Shown here: piece after piece, positions 53,893 to 63,952 of the stretch | Layout of the letters: each line of letters begins with the position of its first letter | How positions within the stretch are numbered: position 1 is the stretch's first letter | DNA from: CAVWXT01 sp963759115 | GTDB taxonomy: Bacteria > Planctomycetota > Planctomycetia > Pirellulales > Thermoguttaceae | Direction of reading: 5' to 3' | Length of the DNA stretch: 64,000 bases | NCBI GenBank assembly: GCA_963759115.1 | Contig: CAVWXT010000001.1 | Location: 310,001 to 374,000 of the forward strand | The notes under the pieces: model-generated | What the model was told of the DNA's origin: nothing | The model's database searches: none | What the model saw: the letters and a program-made list of their open reading frames with translations, nothing else | Program-made: the position numbers and the translations under genes

Positions 53893-54561
53893 CCGCCCGT
53901 GGGGCACGCCCAGGTGCGGACCTCTGCGCTTTTTGCCCGCACGACCGACCGCTTGGCTTCTCGACGGCCAGGATACTCTCTGCCGCCCAACGGAGGTGTG
54001 GGGTCAGAGTCATCGGAGGTGTAGGGTCAGAGCGCACTTAGTCATTAGGCGAATTCCGCTAGTGACTGCGTGCGCTCAGACCCCAGATTCTCCAGATTCT
54101 CTCCAGCAGAACCATCCTGCGGATCTCCAATCCGGCGCGCCGTACCTGACCGGTCTTCTTCCGGATCGCTGGGCCTTGGCGCATCCTCAGTCGGTGCGCA
54201 AGGATCGCGCCGAAGATCGGGAGCTGGTCTTCGAGGCAAAGCGTTGGCGGCGTGCGAAGGCCCGGATGCGGGCCCGTGCCAAGAAGACGGCCCCGTAGCC
54301 ACTGAGGCCCAACTCCCTCGCCCTGCCGGCTCCCCCGATCGTCTCCCTTCGCGCCTGTGCCAAACTCGTGCGCTCTCGCATCCGATGACGGTGCTTGTCT
54401 GTCAAAGGGCCAAATGGAATGCCAACGCATAGACGCGGGGCCGTACCTCAACTCGAGCCCGTGAGCACGCATTGGCGAGCGCGGCCGCGTTTGGCCGCAA
54501 CCGACTTGATGGCGACGGCAAGGACAGGCCGCGGTGTTGGTTGCGTGTTCTCGACCGCAAA
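53893..54561. other. 669-bp gap with repeats, no gene recognised
   Basis: At 53990-54090 two direct repeats of CGGAGGTGTGGGGTCAGAG are followed by a hairpin, GGGTCAGAGCGCACTTAGTC against GTGACTGCGTGCGCTCAGACCC, another REP-like design. A frame ending RKDRAEDRELVFEAKRWRRA at 54190-54298 looks like a protein tail but has no recognisable start or family. The rest shows nothing. Confidence 0.5.
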
Positions 54562-55578
54562 TCAGAACTGACTACTATCAACCGGCAGCCCGTCCATGCG
54601 GTTCCCGAGTCGGCGGTAGATTTCGCCGTCGATCGAGTAACCTATAGCGCGGACCGAGCCGTCACAAAAAGACATGTTGAATACGCCGGGATGGGCGCTG
54701 CCGAACCACTGCACATTTGTACCTTCCGGGTATGGTGTAAACCGATCCGCTACCGGCAGGTTGCCGACTTTGCCGTTGACTCCCGTCCAGCGGAGCAAGT
54801 CCCGGTCACCACCACAATACATGGTTGAGCTGTCGCCCATATCGTCGCCGTCCGTATAGTGGGCCCGGTTAATGTACTTCTCACCGATCAAAAATGTATT
54901 GCTGGTGCCATCTCTAATATCGACCGCCGTAACTTGGCTTCGCTGGAAGGAGATTCCAGTCTGGTGCGACATGGAGTGCCACGGAAAATCCGGCCTGTCG
55001 GCGTCATCCAATGTCAAAGGATTGCTCTTGCTTCCCATGGTCGCGTCATGCCATTGCACATAGTCTCCGGCATTCATCGCATAGTCGCTGCGGGCGACTA
55101 GAGTAATCGGGCCGTTCGTCAGTCGGAACGCGTCGGTGAGGGAATAGGCGTACAGACGGGCCGCTCGACGACTGGGACAGTTCAAGCCCGGCAACGGTGT
55201 GGCGACCCGCGTCGCGTTGGCGTCTTCGATGGTCGTGTTGCCGACGCCTCCGCCGAGGTCGTGGAGAGATTGCTGTTCCAGGAAGGGCAGGATATTGTAG
55301 ATCCATCCGCCGGGCTGGCGCTTGTCAAAGCCTCGGCCCGGATGCCCGAGCCATAATCTGTTCCAGCCTCCAGTCGGAAAGAACCGTAGAGCCGACTCGT
55401 GATTCAAGGCGGCCAAGGCGAGTTGCTTGACGTTGTTGCTGCACTGCAATCGCCTCGCGGCCTCGCGAGCAGACTGCACCGCAGGCAACAGCAGCCCGAG
55501 CAAGACGCCGATGATGGCGATCACGACCAACACTTCAACCAACGTGAAGCCCAGCAGTTTCCGACTTGTCCCCCGCAT
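54562..55578 (-). CDS. DUF1559 prepilin-type protein
   Basis: The 338-residue protein has the type IV prepilin-like N-terminus RKLLGFTLVEVLVVIAIIGV, with the G-F-T-L-V-E processing site. SAREAARRLQCSNNVKQLAL follows, the DUF1559 (SBP_bac_10) signature. The C-terminus NMSFCDGSVRAIGYSIDGEI is also standard. Such pseudopilin-like proteins are present in hundreds of copies in planctomycete genomes and are probably cell-surface proteins of unknown role. Appears intact. Confidence 0.93.
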   Translation of the reverse strand: MRGTSRKLLGFTLVEVLVVIAIIGVLLGLLLPAVQSAREAARRLQCSNNVKQLALAALNHESALRFFPTGGWNRLWLGHPGRGFDKRQPGGWIYNILPFLEQQSLHDLGGGVGNTTIEDANATRVATPLPGLNCPSRRAARLYAYSLTDAFRLTNGPITLVARSDYAMNAGDYVQWHDATMGSKSNPLTLDDADRPDFPWHSMSHQTGISFQRSQVTAVDIRDGTSNTFLIGEKYINRAHYTDGDDMGDSSTMYCGGDRDLLRWTGVNGKVGNLPVADRFTPYPEGTNVQWFGSAHPGVFNMSFCDGSVRAIGYSIDGEIYRRLGNRMDGLPVDSSQF

Positions 55579-56008
55579 CGTTTCACCCGCAGACTAACGA
55601 AGGGAAGCCCCCGCACGGCAGCAGATTGTGGGACGCGTGCAATCGCTCAACAAGATTTGCGACATTACCATTAGATTCGCCGCAGGCCCGCCCTGCAAGA
55701 GGTTCCTCCGGTCGTCGGCAAGGGACCAACGGCCCTCCTGCGTGGGAGTGAACTGTCGTCGGTGACGCCGGGCGAGCAAGACGTGCATGGCCGAAATCCG
55801 TCCACACCTCCTTGTATGGCCCTGTACCATTTTTTGTGTCAATTGCGGGGCCAAAGGGGACAGTCCCATTTTTGTGGCGTCCTGCCACAAAAATCGGGAC
55901 AGTCCTCCTTGTAGCAGGAGCTAGCCAGCCCGTATCCGAAAGGTCAATGCACAATCCGCTCGTGGGGAGCATCGATCGTCGCCGGCTGTGTTTGGCCGCG
56001 CCGCTCGT
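55579..56008. other. 430-bp gap with a REP element
   Basis: The region holds the family-2 REP element at 55853-55915 and should include the promoter of the DUF1559 gene (minus). No gene is supported. Confidence 0.45.
55853..55915. repeat. REP-like palindrome (family 2)
   Basis: GGGGACAGTCCCATTTTT and AAAAATCGGGACAGTCC are arms around GTGGCGTCCTGCCAC, itself a small hairpin. The GGGACAGTCCC core is shared with 32786-32833. Confidence 0.75.
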
Positions 56009-57341
56009 TCACACACTCACCCAGTACGCCGCTAAATTGGAGGCAACGCCGTGGGGATCGAACGTCTGCGCTGTGGCGGTGCCCGATTCGAGTCCGCGAA
56101 GCTCATAAGTCACATCGAACACCCCCTCTTCATCCACGGTAGCCGTGAGATGGTAGTTTGCCAACACGCCCCCGAACGTGATCGTATCGCCCTCTACAGG
56201 GTCATCGTAGTCGCTGATGGTTCCCGTGAGGGTCCAAAAATCTCCAGGACCCTGTATGCAGACAAAATCATCGATCATGGGGGCATCACTGACATGTACG
56301 GCGACGGTGGTATCAACGATGAGTCCGCCGCTGTCGGTGGCGCGGATGGTGAGAATCGCATCCCCCTTGATGCTATTGGCAAAATACAGATTCAGTTTAC
56401 TCGACGAGTCGATGCTGACGGACGAGAAAAGAGCCGGATTCGTGTCTTTGACGATCGAATAGGCCAGTTGATCCGCCGGCGTCTCTGCATCGGCAAAGAA
56501 ATCGGTCAGCGATAGAACGCGATCGACGGTGCCTGCGTCCACACTCACGTCGGGAATGCCGCTGGTTGTGGGCGCGTCGTTCGTCAGGCCGGCCGGGTTT
56601 CCGCTGGGAAGTACGCCGCCGGCTTTTAGTTGGACGATCAGCACGTCGTCCGACGTGATCGTGCCGCTGCCGTTGAGGTCGTAGCGGATACTGTAGCCGG
56701 CGTCGCCGGCGTTCTTGCCGACTTGCTGATTCACCAAGACGGCGTCGACGACGTTGACGCTGTTGCTGCCGTTGGCATCCCCGGGGAGAACGTTGAAGCA
56801 GAACTCAAAGTCCGTGCCGCCCTGGCCGTTGCCCGAGTTGTACGTGCTCTGACCGTTGATCCATGCCCCATCCAGGACTTCTCCCGTTGACACGCTTCTT
56901 ACGGGAGCCATCCCGTCGGCATCGAGATCGAGCATCAGTTTGTCTTTGGCGATCGGGGCGTCCAGCGTCCATGTGGCCGTGTGCGTGTTGGCATCGTAGC
57001 TGAAAGCGCTGAAGGCGTAAGCCGTCTTGTTTGTGCCGCTGACCGACAGGTCCCCAGCGCGTAATGACTACGTCTTCGCTGAACGTGATGCGAACCTGGT
57101 CGACGTTGGACCAGGGGAGCGTTTGTAGCTGACTCGTCGATCCCACGGGAATGGCGTATCCGTTTGTGCCAAGCCCGGCCGATTCAAGATAAGAGACGAA
57201 ACTCGGCGCCCACTGAGTGCTTGCGACATTGACCGCCGCAACGGCGGGATGGGCCAGCATGGCCCGGACTTCGAGAGGTTCCAAGCGGAGAGTGCGATGT
57301 CTCTGCTTCGGCCAACGGCCAACCGACGTGCAACGCGACAT
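56009..57341 (-). CDS. Surface protein with LEPR-like start and dockerin repeats (frameshifted)
   Basis: The N-terminus RTLRLEPLEVRAMLAHPAV matches the LEPRxLLS-type motif of exported planctomycete surface proteins. A first domain is cut at about 57060 by a one-base shift. The next part includes GDANGSNSVNVVDAVLVNQQ and RYDLNGSGTITSDDVLIVQL, two dockerin-type EF-hand-like repeats. A cadherin-like module follows (VSVDAGTVDRVLSLTDFFAD, TIRATDSGGLIVDTTVAVHV). Restored length is about 444 residues. It is probably anchored outside the cell and binds cohesin-like partners or calcium. Confidence 0.75.
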
Positions 57342-57827
57342 GATAGTATCCCCCAAGTTTGAATTAGGAACTCACACCGCCCAGCGACGAGATGACAGCG
57401 GCCGGAGACTAACCGGGTGATGCGTGGCGGAGGTAGGAAGGCCGTGCCATTAAGTCAATTGTGAAGGGCGCACGAAACAGGGCGTTGGCAGAAGAAGAAA
57501 GTGCTCGCGCCGCCAGCGACCCGCGCGAAGAGCGACGTCGCTTGCCCAAATCAGAGGTGGACGCAACCGCCGTGCCGCAGCGATGCCAACCGTCGCAACC
57601 AGTTAGCCCGCAACGGGTAGAGACGCGGGCAGTGTTTGGCACGTTGTCTTTCGGCAACACGCGAGGGCGGCCCTCGCGCGATTTCGCCACATTTCTTGCC
57701 CATCGCGCGGCGGAACCGCGATCGCGGAACATTCCGATCAACGGTATGGCCAGCCCGTCGGTCAGCAGTCGGATTCGGCTGGCGTCCGCACTACGGGCGG
57801 TTGGGCAACCCCAAGGACGGAAAATGG
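57342..57827. other. 486-bp gap, no gene recognised
   Basis: The gap contains the presumed promoter of the surface-protein gene and the downstream end of the kinase gene. Frames on both strands are arginine-rich shadows without family resemblance. Confidence 0.45.
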
Positions 57828-60024
57828 CTACGGCTTGTCGAGTGGATCTATCAACAAGGCCGCCCTCGACGACTTCGTAGCCAAGCATGGCCTGTGCAGG
57901 GCATCGAAAAAGGCCGGCGTCTTCTGGAGGGTCGAGAAGACCATGTCCGAAGTGAATGCTTCGGGCTTGAAGCCAAGCTCAACGGCCTTTCCGACATACT
58001 CAATCGCCGGCTGAATGAGGTTGGGGTCCCGCTTGGCCGCCGTTGCGTACAGCGCAGCCACGTCGTGGAACAACTCGGCCGTGTGAGGTCCGATCTCGAT
58101 GGCCCTGGTCGCATGGCCAAGTGCCGCCGTGGGAATGGGCCGCCCTCGAGCGCGCCGAGCAGGAAGAGTCTCACCAGGCAGTGGTGGGCGGCCCCCAAGC
58201 CGTCGTCAAGTTGAACTGCGCGCTGGAGGTACTCTTCGGCTTCCCCGATCTGGCCGAGCATCAGATAGCCGTAGCCGATATTGTTGTACAACAGTGCCGG
58301 TGAGTCGTAGTCCGCTTCCAACGCCAAGCGATCGGCAGTCAATGCCTGCTTGTGATATTTCATTTGGCTCAGGCAGTACCCTTTGCAGGCGTGCAGTGTG
58401 GCACTCGAAGTCAGTTGACTAGCCGCGTCATAATCCCGAAACGCCGTGCTATACTCTCCCAGACGCTGGTAAGCGCGCCCGCGGGCAAACAGGGCCTCAC
58501 TAGAGGCGGGATTCGCGCGAATCGAATTGTTCAGACAATCCACGGCCCGCTCGTATTCGCCCTGCTCACAGTACGCGCATCCAAGTTCCAGTTGACGAAC
58601 ACTGTAGGGTGGACGAAAGGCAAGAAAGAGACCGACGGCCAGGGTCAGTGTCAGGGCGATCGCGCTGCGCCCCCCACCGACTTACGGTGATTGCCTAGCC
58701 AGCGCCGCGTACGTCGAACAGGCGTCAGTTCCCGACGCAAGGCAACGGCGAATTCATGCGCCGTCTCGGGCCGCTGCTCCGGCTCCAACGCCAGACAGTT
58801 CTCGATCAGCCGAGCGAGCCGGGAGTCCACCTGACCGTTGCGTTGTCGGATCGGGCAGGGACCATTCTTCTGCCGGTCGTACAACTGGGAGGCGACTTCC
58901 TCCAACGGCAGGTTGGACGGAATGATCCCGAACGGCAGGGCGCCGGTCAGGAGCTCATAGAGGATCACACCCAGCGAAAACAGGTCTGACCGCGGGTCGT
59001 AGTGCCGCATGCTGGGCATCTTCGGTTTCTCGAAGAGCGCCGTCAGCTCCTCGGGCGCCATGTAGGGCACGGTGCCACCAATTCTCACTGGCAGCAAGCG
59101 CTCGTCCACAGAGAGATTGAAATCCAGCAGGAGAGGCGCCCCGTCCCGCGTCATTAGCACGTTCGACGGTTTCAGGTCCCGGTGAAATATGCCACGTCCG
59201 TGCGAATGCGCGAGGGCATCCGCGAGTTGCGTCCCAAGGTAGACAACTCCATCAACGTAGGATGCTTTGCCAAGAAATGCGTCCGGATGAAGGGATTCTG
59301 GCAGATCGAAGGCGTCGTTGGCGGCCACAATCGCATCCAAGATCGTTCGAGCTCGGTATGGCAAGGGACGCGAGTCAACCAGCGCGTGATCCAACACGTC
59401 GCAGAGTGTTGCTCGACCGAGATAGGGCATGCAAAAAGCTGCCAACCCGGTGGCGTCATCCTTTTGCAGCGAGTAGATCGGTACGATGTTCGGATGCCGC
59501 AGTCTGCCGAGGATTTCGGCTTCTTCGCCACCGTGCGGCGCCACTTTCACTACGATCTGCCGGTCGCCAAGCGACGATTCCGTGGCCAGGAACACTCTGC
59601 CAAAAGTGCCGCGGCCGATCTCTGCGATCAGGTTGAATTGCAGGAAACGACTGCCGGGCTCCGGCCACGGCAGAATGTCGTGAAGAATCTGAAAATCGGG
59701 GTCGTGGGACAGGAGACTATGCACCTCGATCAGCAGGTAGAGCGACCTCTGGAGAGAGGGGAACCGCTGCGCAAACGTCTCGGCGTCCAGATTCTCTCCC
59801 GCCTGCACGCGAAGAGCGTACTCCTGGTAGGCTAGATCCAGCACGACGGATCGGTAGTGTCGCAGGCTCGGCTGATTTGCCAACACGGCCGCCACGTCAG
59901 GGGGCTCGCCTCGCCGCCAACGGTCCTTGATCGCGGACGCGGCTTCGCTGGCCTTCAACAGTCCTCGTTCACCGTTGCGGCTGGTGGTTGAATCGAACCG
60001 GCCTGTCGTTTCGGGCGATGTCAT
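57828..60024 (-). CDS. Ser/Thr protein kinase with TM helix and TPR domain (two frameshifts)
   Basis: The kinase domain begins at about residue 125: IAEIGRGTFGRVFLATESSL (P-loop), IVVKVAPHGGEEAEILGRLR, GIFHRDLKPSNVLMTRDG (catalytic loop), PLLLDFNLSVDERLLPVRIG (DFN instead of DFG) and YMAPEELTAL. After a homopolymer shift (GGGGGG at about 58670) a transmembrane stretch follows (ALTLTLAVGLFLAFRPPY). TPR repeats come next (ALFARGRAYQRLGEYSTAFR, NNIGYGYLMLGQIGEAEEYL). A second shift at about 58140 leads to LYATAAKRDPNLIQPAIEYV. The ATG at 60024 overlaps the stop of the sigma gene. Total is about 730 residues. Confidence 0.85.
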
Positions 60025-60596
60025 GTGACGGTCGCATGGAGCAACCTTTTGAGGAAACGCCTCACGGTGCATTCATCGAGGTGAACGAGGTCGGCGATGC
60101 TCTGGTAGGTGTGGCCCTGCAACCGCAAGTGGATGATCTCGCGGTAATGATGTGGTTGACCCTCCAACATGCTATTCCATCGTTCGCGGGCGATCGCCGC
60201 TTCAATCGGCGCCGGCTCCCGGCTGGACAAATCGGCGCCGCCTTCGGCTCGCATTTGATCCAAGGATTGCTCTCGCGCCACGTTGAATTTCGCCGTCAGC
60301 AACCTGCGTCGGATCTCCATGCCGACCTTGTTCCGAGCCATGGCCACAAGGTAGGCGGCCAGTTCTTCCGGCCGGTCAAAGCGATCGAGCTTCTCACGCA
60401 CCCGGAACAACGAGCTCCAGACAAGCTGCACGAAGTCCACGGAGTCAAACTTGGGCCTCAACTTCTCATTCAGCGCCCGCCGGACCGCTCGACGGATCGG
60501 CTCCCCAAACTGGCTCACCAGTTCCCAAGCAGCCTCTTCCGATCCGCCGCGTACTTGCTGCATCAGGCAGCGGAATTCTTCATTCAACTCTGACAT
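60021..60596 (-). CDS. ECF sigma factor coupled to a Ser/Thr kinase
   Basis: From MSELNEEFRCLMQQVRGGSE, the 191-residue protein has region 2 (FDSVDFVQLVWSSLFRVREK, LAAYLVAMARNKVGMEIRRR) and region 4 (YREIIHLRLQGHTYQSIADL, DECTVRRFLKRLLHATVT). It resembles planctomycete ECF groups encoded next to protein kinases. Overlap of its stop with the kinase start (ATGA) implies coupled translation; the kinase probably controls the sigma factor or its targets. Confidence 0.88.
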   Translation of the reverse strand: MSELNEEFRCLMQQVRGGSEEAAWELVSQFGEPIRRAVRRALNEKLRPKFDSVDFVQLVWSSLFRVREKLDRFDRPEELAAYLVAMARNKVGMEIRRRLLTAKFNVAREQSLDQMRAEGGADLSSREPAPIEAAIARERWNSMLEGQPHHYREIIHLRLQGHTYQSIADLVHLDECTVRRFLKRLLHATVT

Positions 60597-60904
60597 TGGA
60601 TAGAAACCCCACGGTCGAGTCCGCCAGGACACCGTCCCTCAAGAAACGCGCTCTTTCGTCGTGCTCAAGCGTTCGGTCGATTTTCTTTGCCCGGTTTGAA
60701 AAGGAAATCGCAATTCTCTTATTATCCCCTAAGAACGAAGGTTGCTCCGCAACACTTGGTCGCCGATCAAGGATGCCGGTATTTGATTGGCCGTTCGTCG
60801 TGGCATCGAAGGGTATACCGTTTCGGCCTGCAACACACTAGGGTTGCTGAGCGTGTCGAAATGCCTGCGATCCCCCGCTCACCCCTCCGTTGTCCAACTT
60901 CGGG
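60597..60904. other. 308-bp intergenic region, no gene
   Basis: It lies between the sigma gene and a PEP-CTERM gene, both on minus, and must contain the sigma-kinase promoter. I cannot place promoter elements with confidence. Confidence 0.4.
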
Positions 60905-61600
60905 TCACAGGATTGGTCGGGCGTCGTAGTGAAATCCCGCCGTCCCGCCGCGGCGAAGTGAGGCAGCGATGCGCGCGATTCTCCCAAGTGTTATGGTCGC
61001 CAGCACCATGACGCATGACAACAAGATGCAAGTGCTGGAAGGTTCGGGAACCGAAACAAACTCTACGGACTCCACGACGTCCGCCGGCTGCCCTGGGACA
61101 GACACGACGTCGAATTCGTGCAGCACGTAATCCTCAGACATCCATGCGGATCCGGTGTCGGTGCCGGGCACTATGGCAACGTCGAAACGTCCTAATGCGT
61201 CAGATGAATTCAATTCGATTTGAAGCAGGTTCTTGCCCGAGATGGGCCCTTCCACGGCATTGTCGGCGAAACCCAACACCGGTCCTAAGATAGTGGCCAC
61301 GGATTGCTCCGGTGGAATGATGTCAGGGGAACTGTCGCCGAACACGTAATCCGTTGGTTTGGCAACCCCGCCGAAGTACACAGTGCCCTCAGCGCCCGCA
61401 GTTGGAATGATCTGGCACAGCAATTGCCAGCCCGCCAATTGCGATGAGGTTCCCGTCTTGTTGACCCCGAGAGTAAACCAATAGGAAGACTCCGGGTTCG
61501 AAGTCACAGTTGCCGCCCCCCCCGCGATGCTCACGTTGTCTGCATGAACGGCCTGCGTCATCCCCAAGGCGAACAGCAGCCAAATTCCGGATCTGTGCAT
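60905..61600 (-). CDS. PEP-CTERM surface protein
   Basis: The 231-residue protein has an N-terminal signal (MHRSGIWLLFALGMTQAVHA) and a secreted beta-rich domain (TVTSNPESSYWFTLGVNKTG, FDVAIVPGTDTGSAWMSEDY). The C-terminal sorting signal is VPEPSSTCILLSCVMVLATI followed by a basic stretch (RIARIAASLRR). PEP-CTERM proteins are processed by exosortase and exported with exopolysaccharide. The 18 residues after the basic stretch are longer than usual. Confidence 0.85.
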   Translation of the reverse strand: MHRSGIWLLFALGMTQAVHADNVSIAGGAATVTSNPESSYWFTLGVNKTGTSSQLAGWQLLCQIIPTAGAEGTVYFGGVAKPTDYVFGDSSPDIIPPEQSVATILGPVLGFADNAVEGPISGKNLLQIELNSSDALGRFDVAIVPGTDTGSAWMSEDYVLHEFDVVSVPGQPADVVESVEFVSVPEPSSTCILLSCVMVLATITLGRIARIAASLRRGGTAGFHYDARPIL

Positions 61601-62052
61601 GTCACTTCGCCTTTGTGCCGACAGTACCGAAGCGTACGCTTGCCGCCGCCCATTCTTGCACTAATCGCGCGTTACCGCAAGCATTTTGCAGGGATTTGTT
61701 GGCAGAATCCCTCGTGTTACTTTCGGGGATCCGCGATCCGCGTTCAGGCAGGTCCTCATCTGGCGTAACCCGCGGTTGAGGTCTCTGGGGCCGTTGACAG
61801 TGGTCGATTACGTCACTGAATGCGACGCGTCTGCATCTTCCTTGTGGGCAGTCTATCCCTGTATTAGCGGCATGGCACGACTAGACTAGAGGTGGTGCTA
61901 ACCCCACAAACGATGTGCTATCGCATAAAACCATAGTCAGATACTCGTTCGGCACAGTGTTGCTGGCCGGCCGGCTGCGAGAATCCAGTCGTGCAGACGC
62001 CCGATTTCACGCGGAGAATGCAAGTAGTAGAGATAGGGATAGCCTATCTATC
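61601..62052. other. 452-bp gap, no gene recognised
   Basis: The divergent gap between the PEP-CTERM gene (minus) and the zinc-ribbon gene (plus) shows no supported frame, RNA or repeat. Confidence 0.4.
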
Positions 62053-62259
62053 ATGCCTTTTCCCTCCAATAAGCCGCCGAAAGAGCCGACAGAGCGTCGT
62101 TGCCCGAATCCCCACTGCGGACGGCAACTGCCGCGCTGGGCGATCGCATGTCCAGATTGCGGGTGGCGGGAATGCCACGTCTGCGGAACGTGGTTTCATC
62201 CCGATCCGGACAACCCCTCCTGCCCGTTGTGCCTAGCGCGGTATCCGCTGGTGCTTTGA
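62053..62259 (+). CDS. Small double zinc-ribbon protein
   Basis: The 68-residue protein reads MPFPSNKPPKEPTERRCPNP, then HCGRQLPRWAIACPDCGWRE and CHVCGTWFHPDPDNPSCPLC. Eight cysteines in four pairs (CPNPHC, CPDC, CHVC, CPLC) suit two zinc ribbons. The ATG at 62053 was chosen because upstream codons lack coding character. Function unknown; possibly a protein- or nucleic-acid-binding adaptor. Confidence 0.65.
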   Translation: MPFPSNKPPKEPTERRCPNPHCGRQLPRWAIACPDCGWRECHVCGTWFHPDPDNPSCPLCLARYPLVL

Positions 62260-62530
62260 CTGGGGCTCAATGCAAGCCGATGCAAGGTGACGCCGATTCG
62301 ACGGCACCACCCGGGGCACCTCAACTCGCCCGCCTCCCGTAACGCCGCATTCTGCAAAGAGTTACGCCGCCGAGCCAGCACACTGGAAATGTGGTGCCGC
62401 CAACATGGCGTCGGCATCCGGCTCTTCGCTCTTGGTTCCGATTCAGAAGGTGGCCGCTGGCTGATTACCTTGAGTCCATGTGGAAAGACGATCTGCGGGA
62501 ATGGCCGACAGCGTTCGTCTGCAGTTCCTG

Positions 62531-63952
62531 CTATCCTACCAGCTCTTTCTCAATCTCCTCCAGCGTCTTGCCCTTCGTCTCCGGCAGCCGCCACAAGATG
62601 AAGACGAATCCGGCCAGGCAAATCGCGGCATAGAGCCAGAAGGTGGCGGCCGAACCGAGCCGCTTGTTCAACAGCGGAAACGTATAGGTGAGCACGAAGC
62701 ACGCGATCCACAACGAGGAAACTGCCACCGACATGGCCGCGCCGCGGATGCGGTTGGGGAAGATCTCGGAGATCACGACCCAGGTCACCGGCGCCAGCGA
62801 CATGGCGTAGCACCCGATGGCCGCCAGCACCAGCAAGAGCATGGGCAACCCTTTGACCTCGTTAAAGTAGCAGTCGCCGATAACCATGTAGATGAAGGCC
62901 AGCCACGAGGCCCCCAGCAACATCAGCGGCCGGCGGCCGGCCCGATCGACCACCCCCAGGGCGACAAAGGTGAACGCCAGGTTCACGGAGCCGGTCCAGG
63001 CGATGTTCTTCAGCACGTCGGAAATGTCGTACCCGGCATCCCGGAAGATTTCCTCGGCATAGTTGAAGATCACGTTGATGCCGCACCATTGTTGGAACAC
63101 GGCCAGAACGACCCCCAGCACCAGCACTCTCGCCATCTTCGGGTGCAGCAACTCGCGGAAATCCACCTTGTCCGATTCGCCCGCCCGCGAGGCCTCGAAC
63201 TCTGCCAAGGCAGCCGACGCGTAACGGTCGCCGCCGATCCTGGCGAGCACGCCGCCGGCTTCCTGCGACCGGCCGTTCTTGGCCAGCCACCGCGGGCTTT
63301 CGGGCACCGCAAACATGCCGAGCACGAACAGCAGCGACGGCAGGGCCGTCAGCCCGAACATCCAGCGCCAGCCCACCAACACGAACCACGACCCCGCCAG
63401 GAATTCGTCGCTCGCGCCCGGAGGCAATTCGCGCACGATCCACCAGTTCACGAACTGCGCCAACAGAATGCCGATGACGATGGCCAACTGGTTGATCGAC
63501 ACCAGGCGGCCGCGCATCTCGGCCGGCGCCACCTCGGCGATGTACATCGGCGAGAGATTCGAGGCCAGCCCGATGGCCACGCCGCCCAGAATCCGCCAGA
63601 GAACGAAGACCGCGAAGTTCGGCGCCAGGGCGTTGCCCAGCGAGGTCACGGCGAAGAGCATCGCGCAGAGGCTGAGCAAGTGCTTGCGGCCGAATCGGTC
63701 GCTCAGCCCGCCGGCCAGCAGCGCGCCCACGAGGCAACCCAACAGGGCGCAACTGTTGGCCCAGCCCTTGACCAGCTCGCCGCTGAGATCGAAGTATCGC
63801 TCAAAGAACGGCTTAGCGCCGCCGATGACGACCCAATCGTAGCCGAACAGCAATCCGCCCAGCGCGGCCACGAGCGAAATCATCCAGATGTAGCCGTAGT
63901 TGTACCGGCAGACGGTCGCGGAGTCGGGAGCGGTCGCACGTGTGTCTTGCAT
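62531..63952 (-). CDS. Sugar-porter MFS transporter
   Basis: The 473-residue protein has twelve hydrophobic segments and the sugar-porter signatures: GLLFGYDWVVIGGAKPFFER near TM1, GLSDRFGRKHLL in loop 2-3, SNLSPMYIAEVAPAEMRGRL near TM4-5, PESPRWLAKNGR after TM6, and VDRAGRRPLML. The final LPETKGKTLEEIEKELVG is the family tail. QQWCGINVIFNYAEEIF in TM7 matches the QQ-GIN-Y sugar-binding motif. It most likely imports a hexose or pentose by proton symport. The frame is intact. Confidence 0.95.
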   Translation of the reverse strand: MQDTRATAPDSATVCRYNYGYIWMISLVAALGGLLFGYDWVVIGGAKPFFERYFDLSGELVKGWANSCALLGCLVGALLAGGLSDRFGRKHLLSLCAMLFAVTSLGNALAPNFAVFVLWRILGGVAIGLASNLSPMYIAEVAPAEMRGRLVSINQLAIVIGILLAQFVNWWIVRELPPGASDEFLAGSWFVLVGWRWMFGLTALPSLLFVLGMFAVPESPRWLAKNGRSQEAGGVLARIGGDRYASAALAEFEASRAGESDKVDFRELLHPKMARVLVLGVVLAVFQQWCGINVIFNYAEEIFRDAGYDISDVLKNIAWTGSVNLAFTFVALGVVDRAGRRPLMLLGASWLAFIYMVIGDCYFNEVKGLPMLLLVLAAIGCYAMSLAPVTWVVISEIFPNRIRGAAMSVAVSSLWIACFVLTYTFPLLNKRLGSAATFWLYAAICLAGFVFILWRLPETKGKTLEEIEKELVG

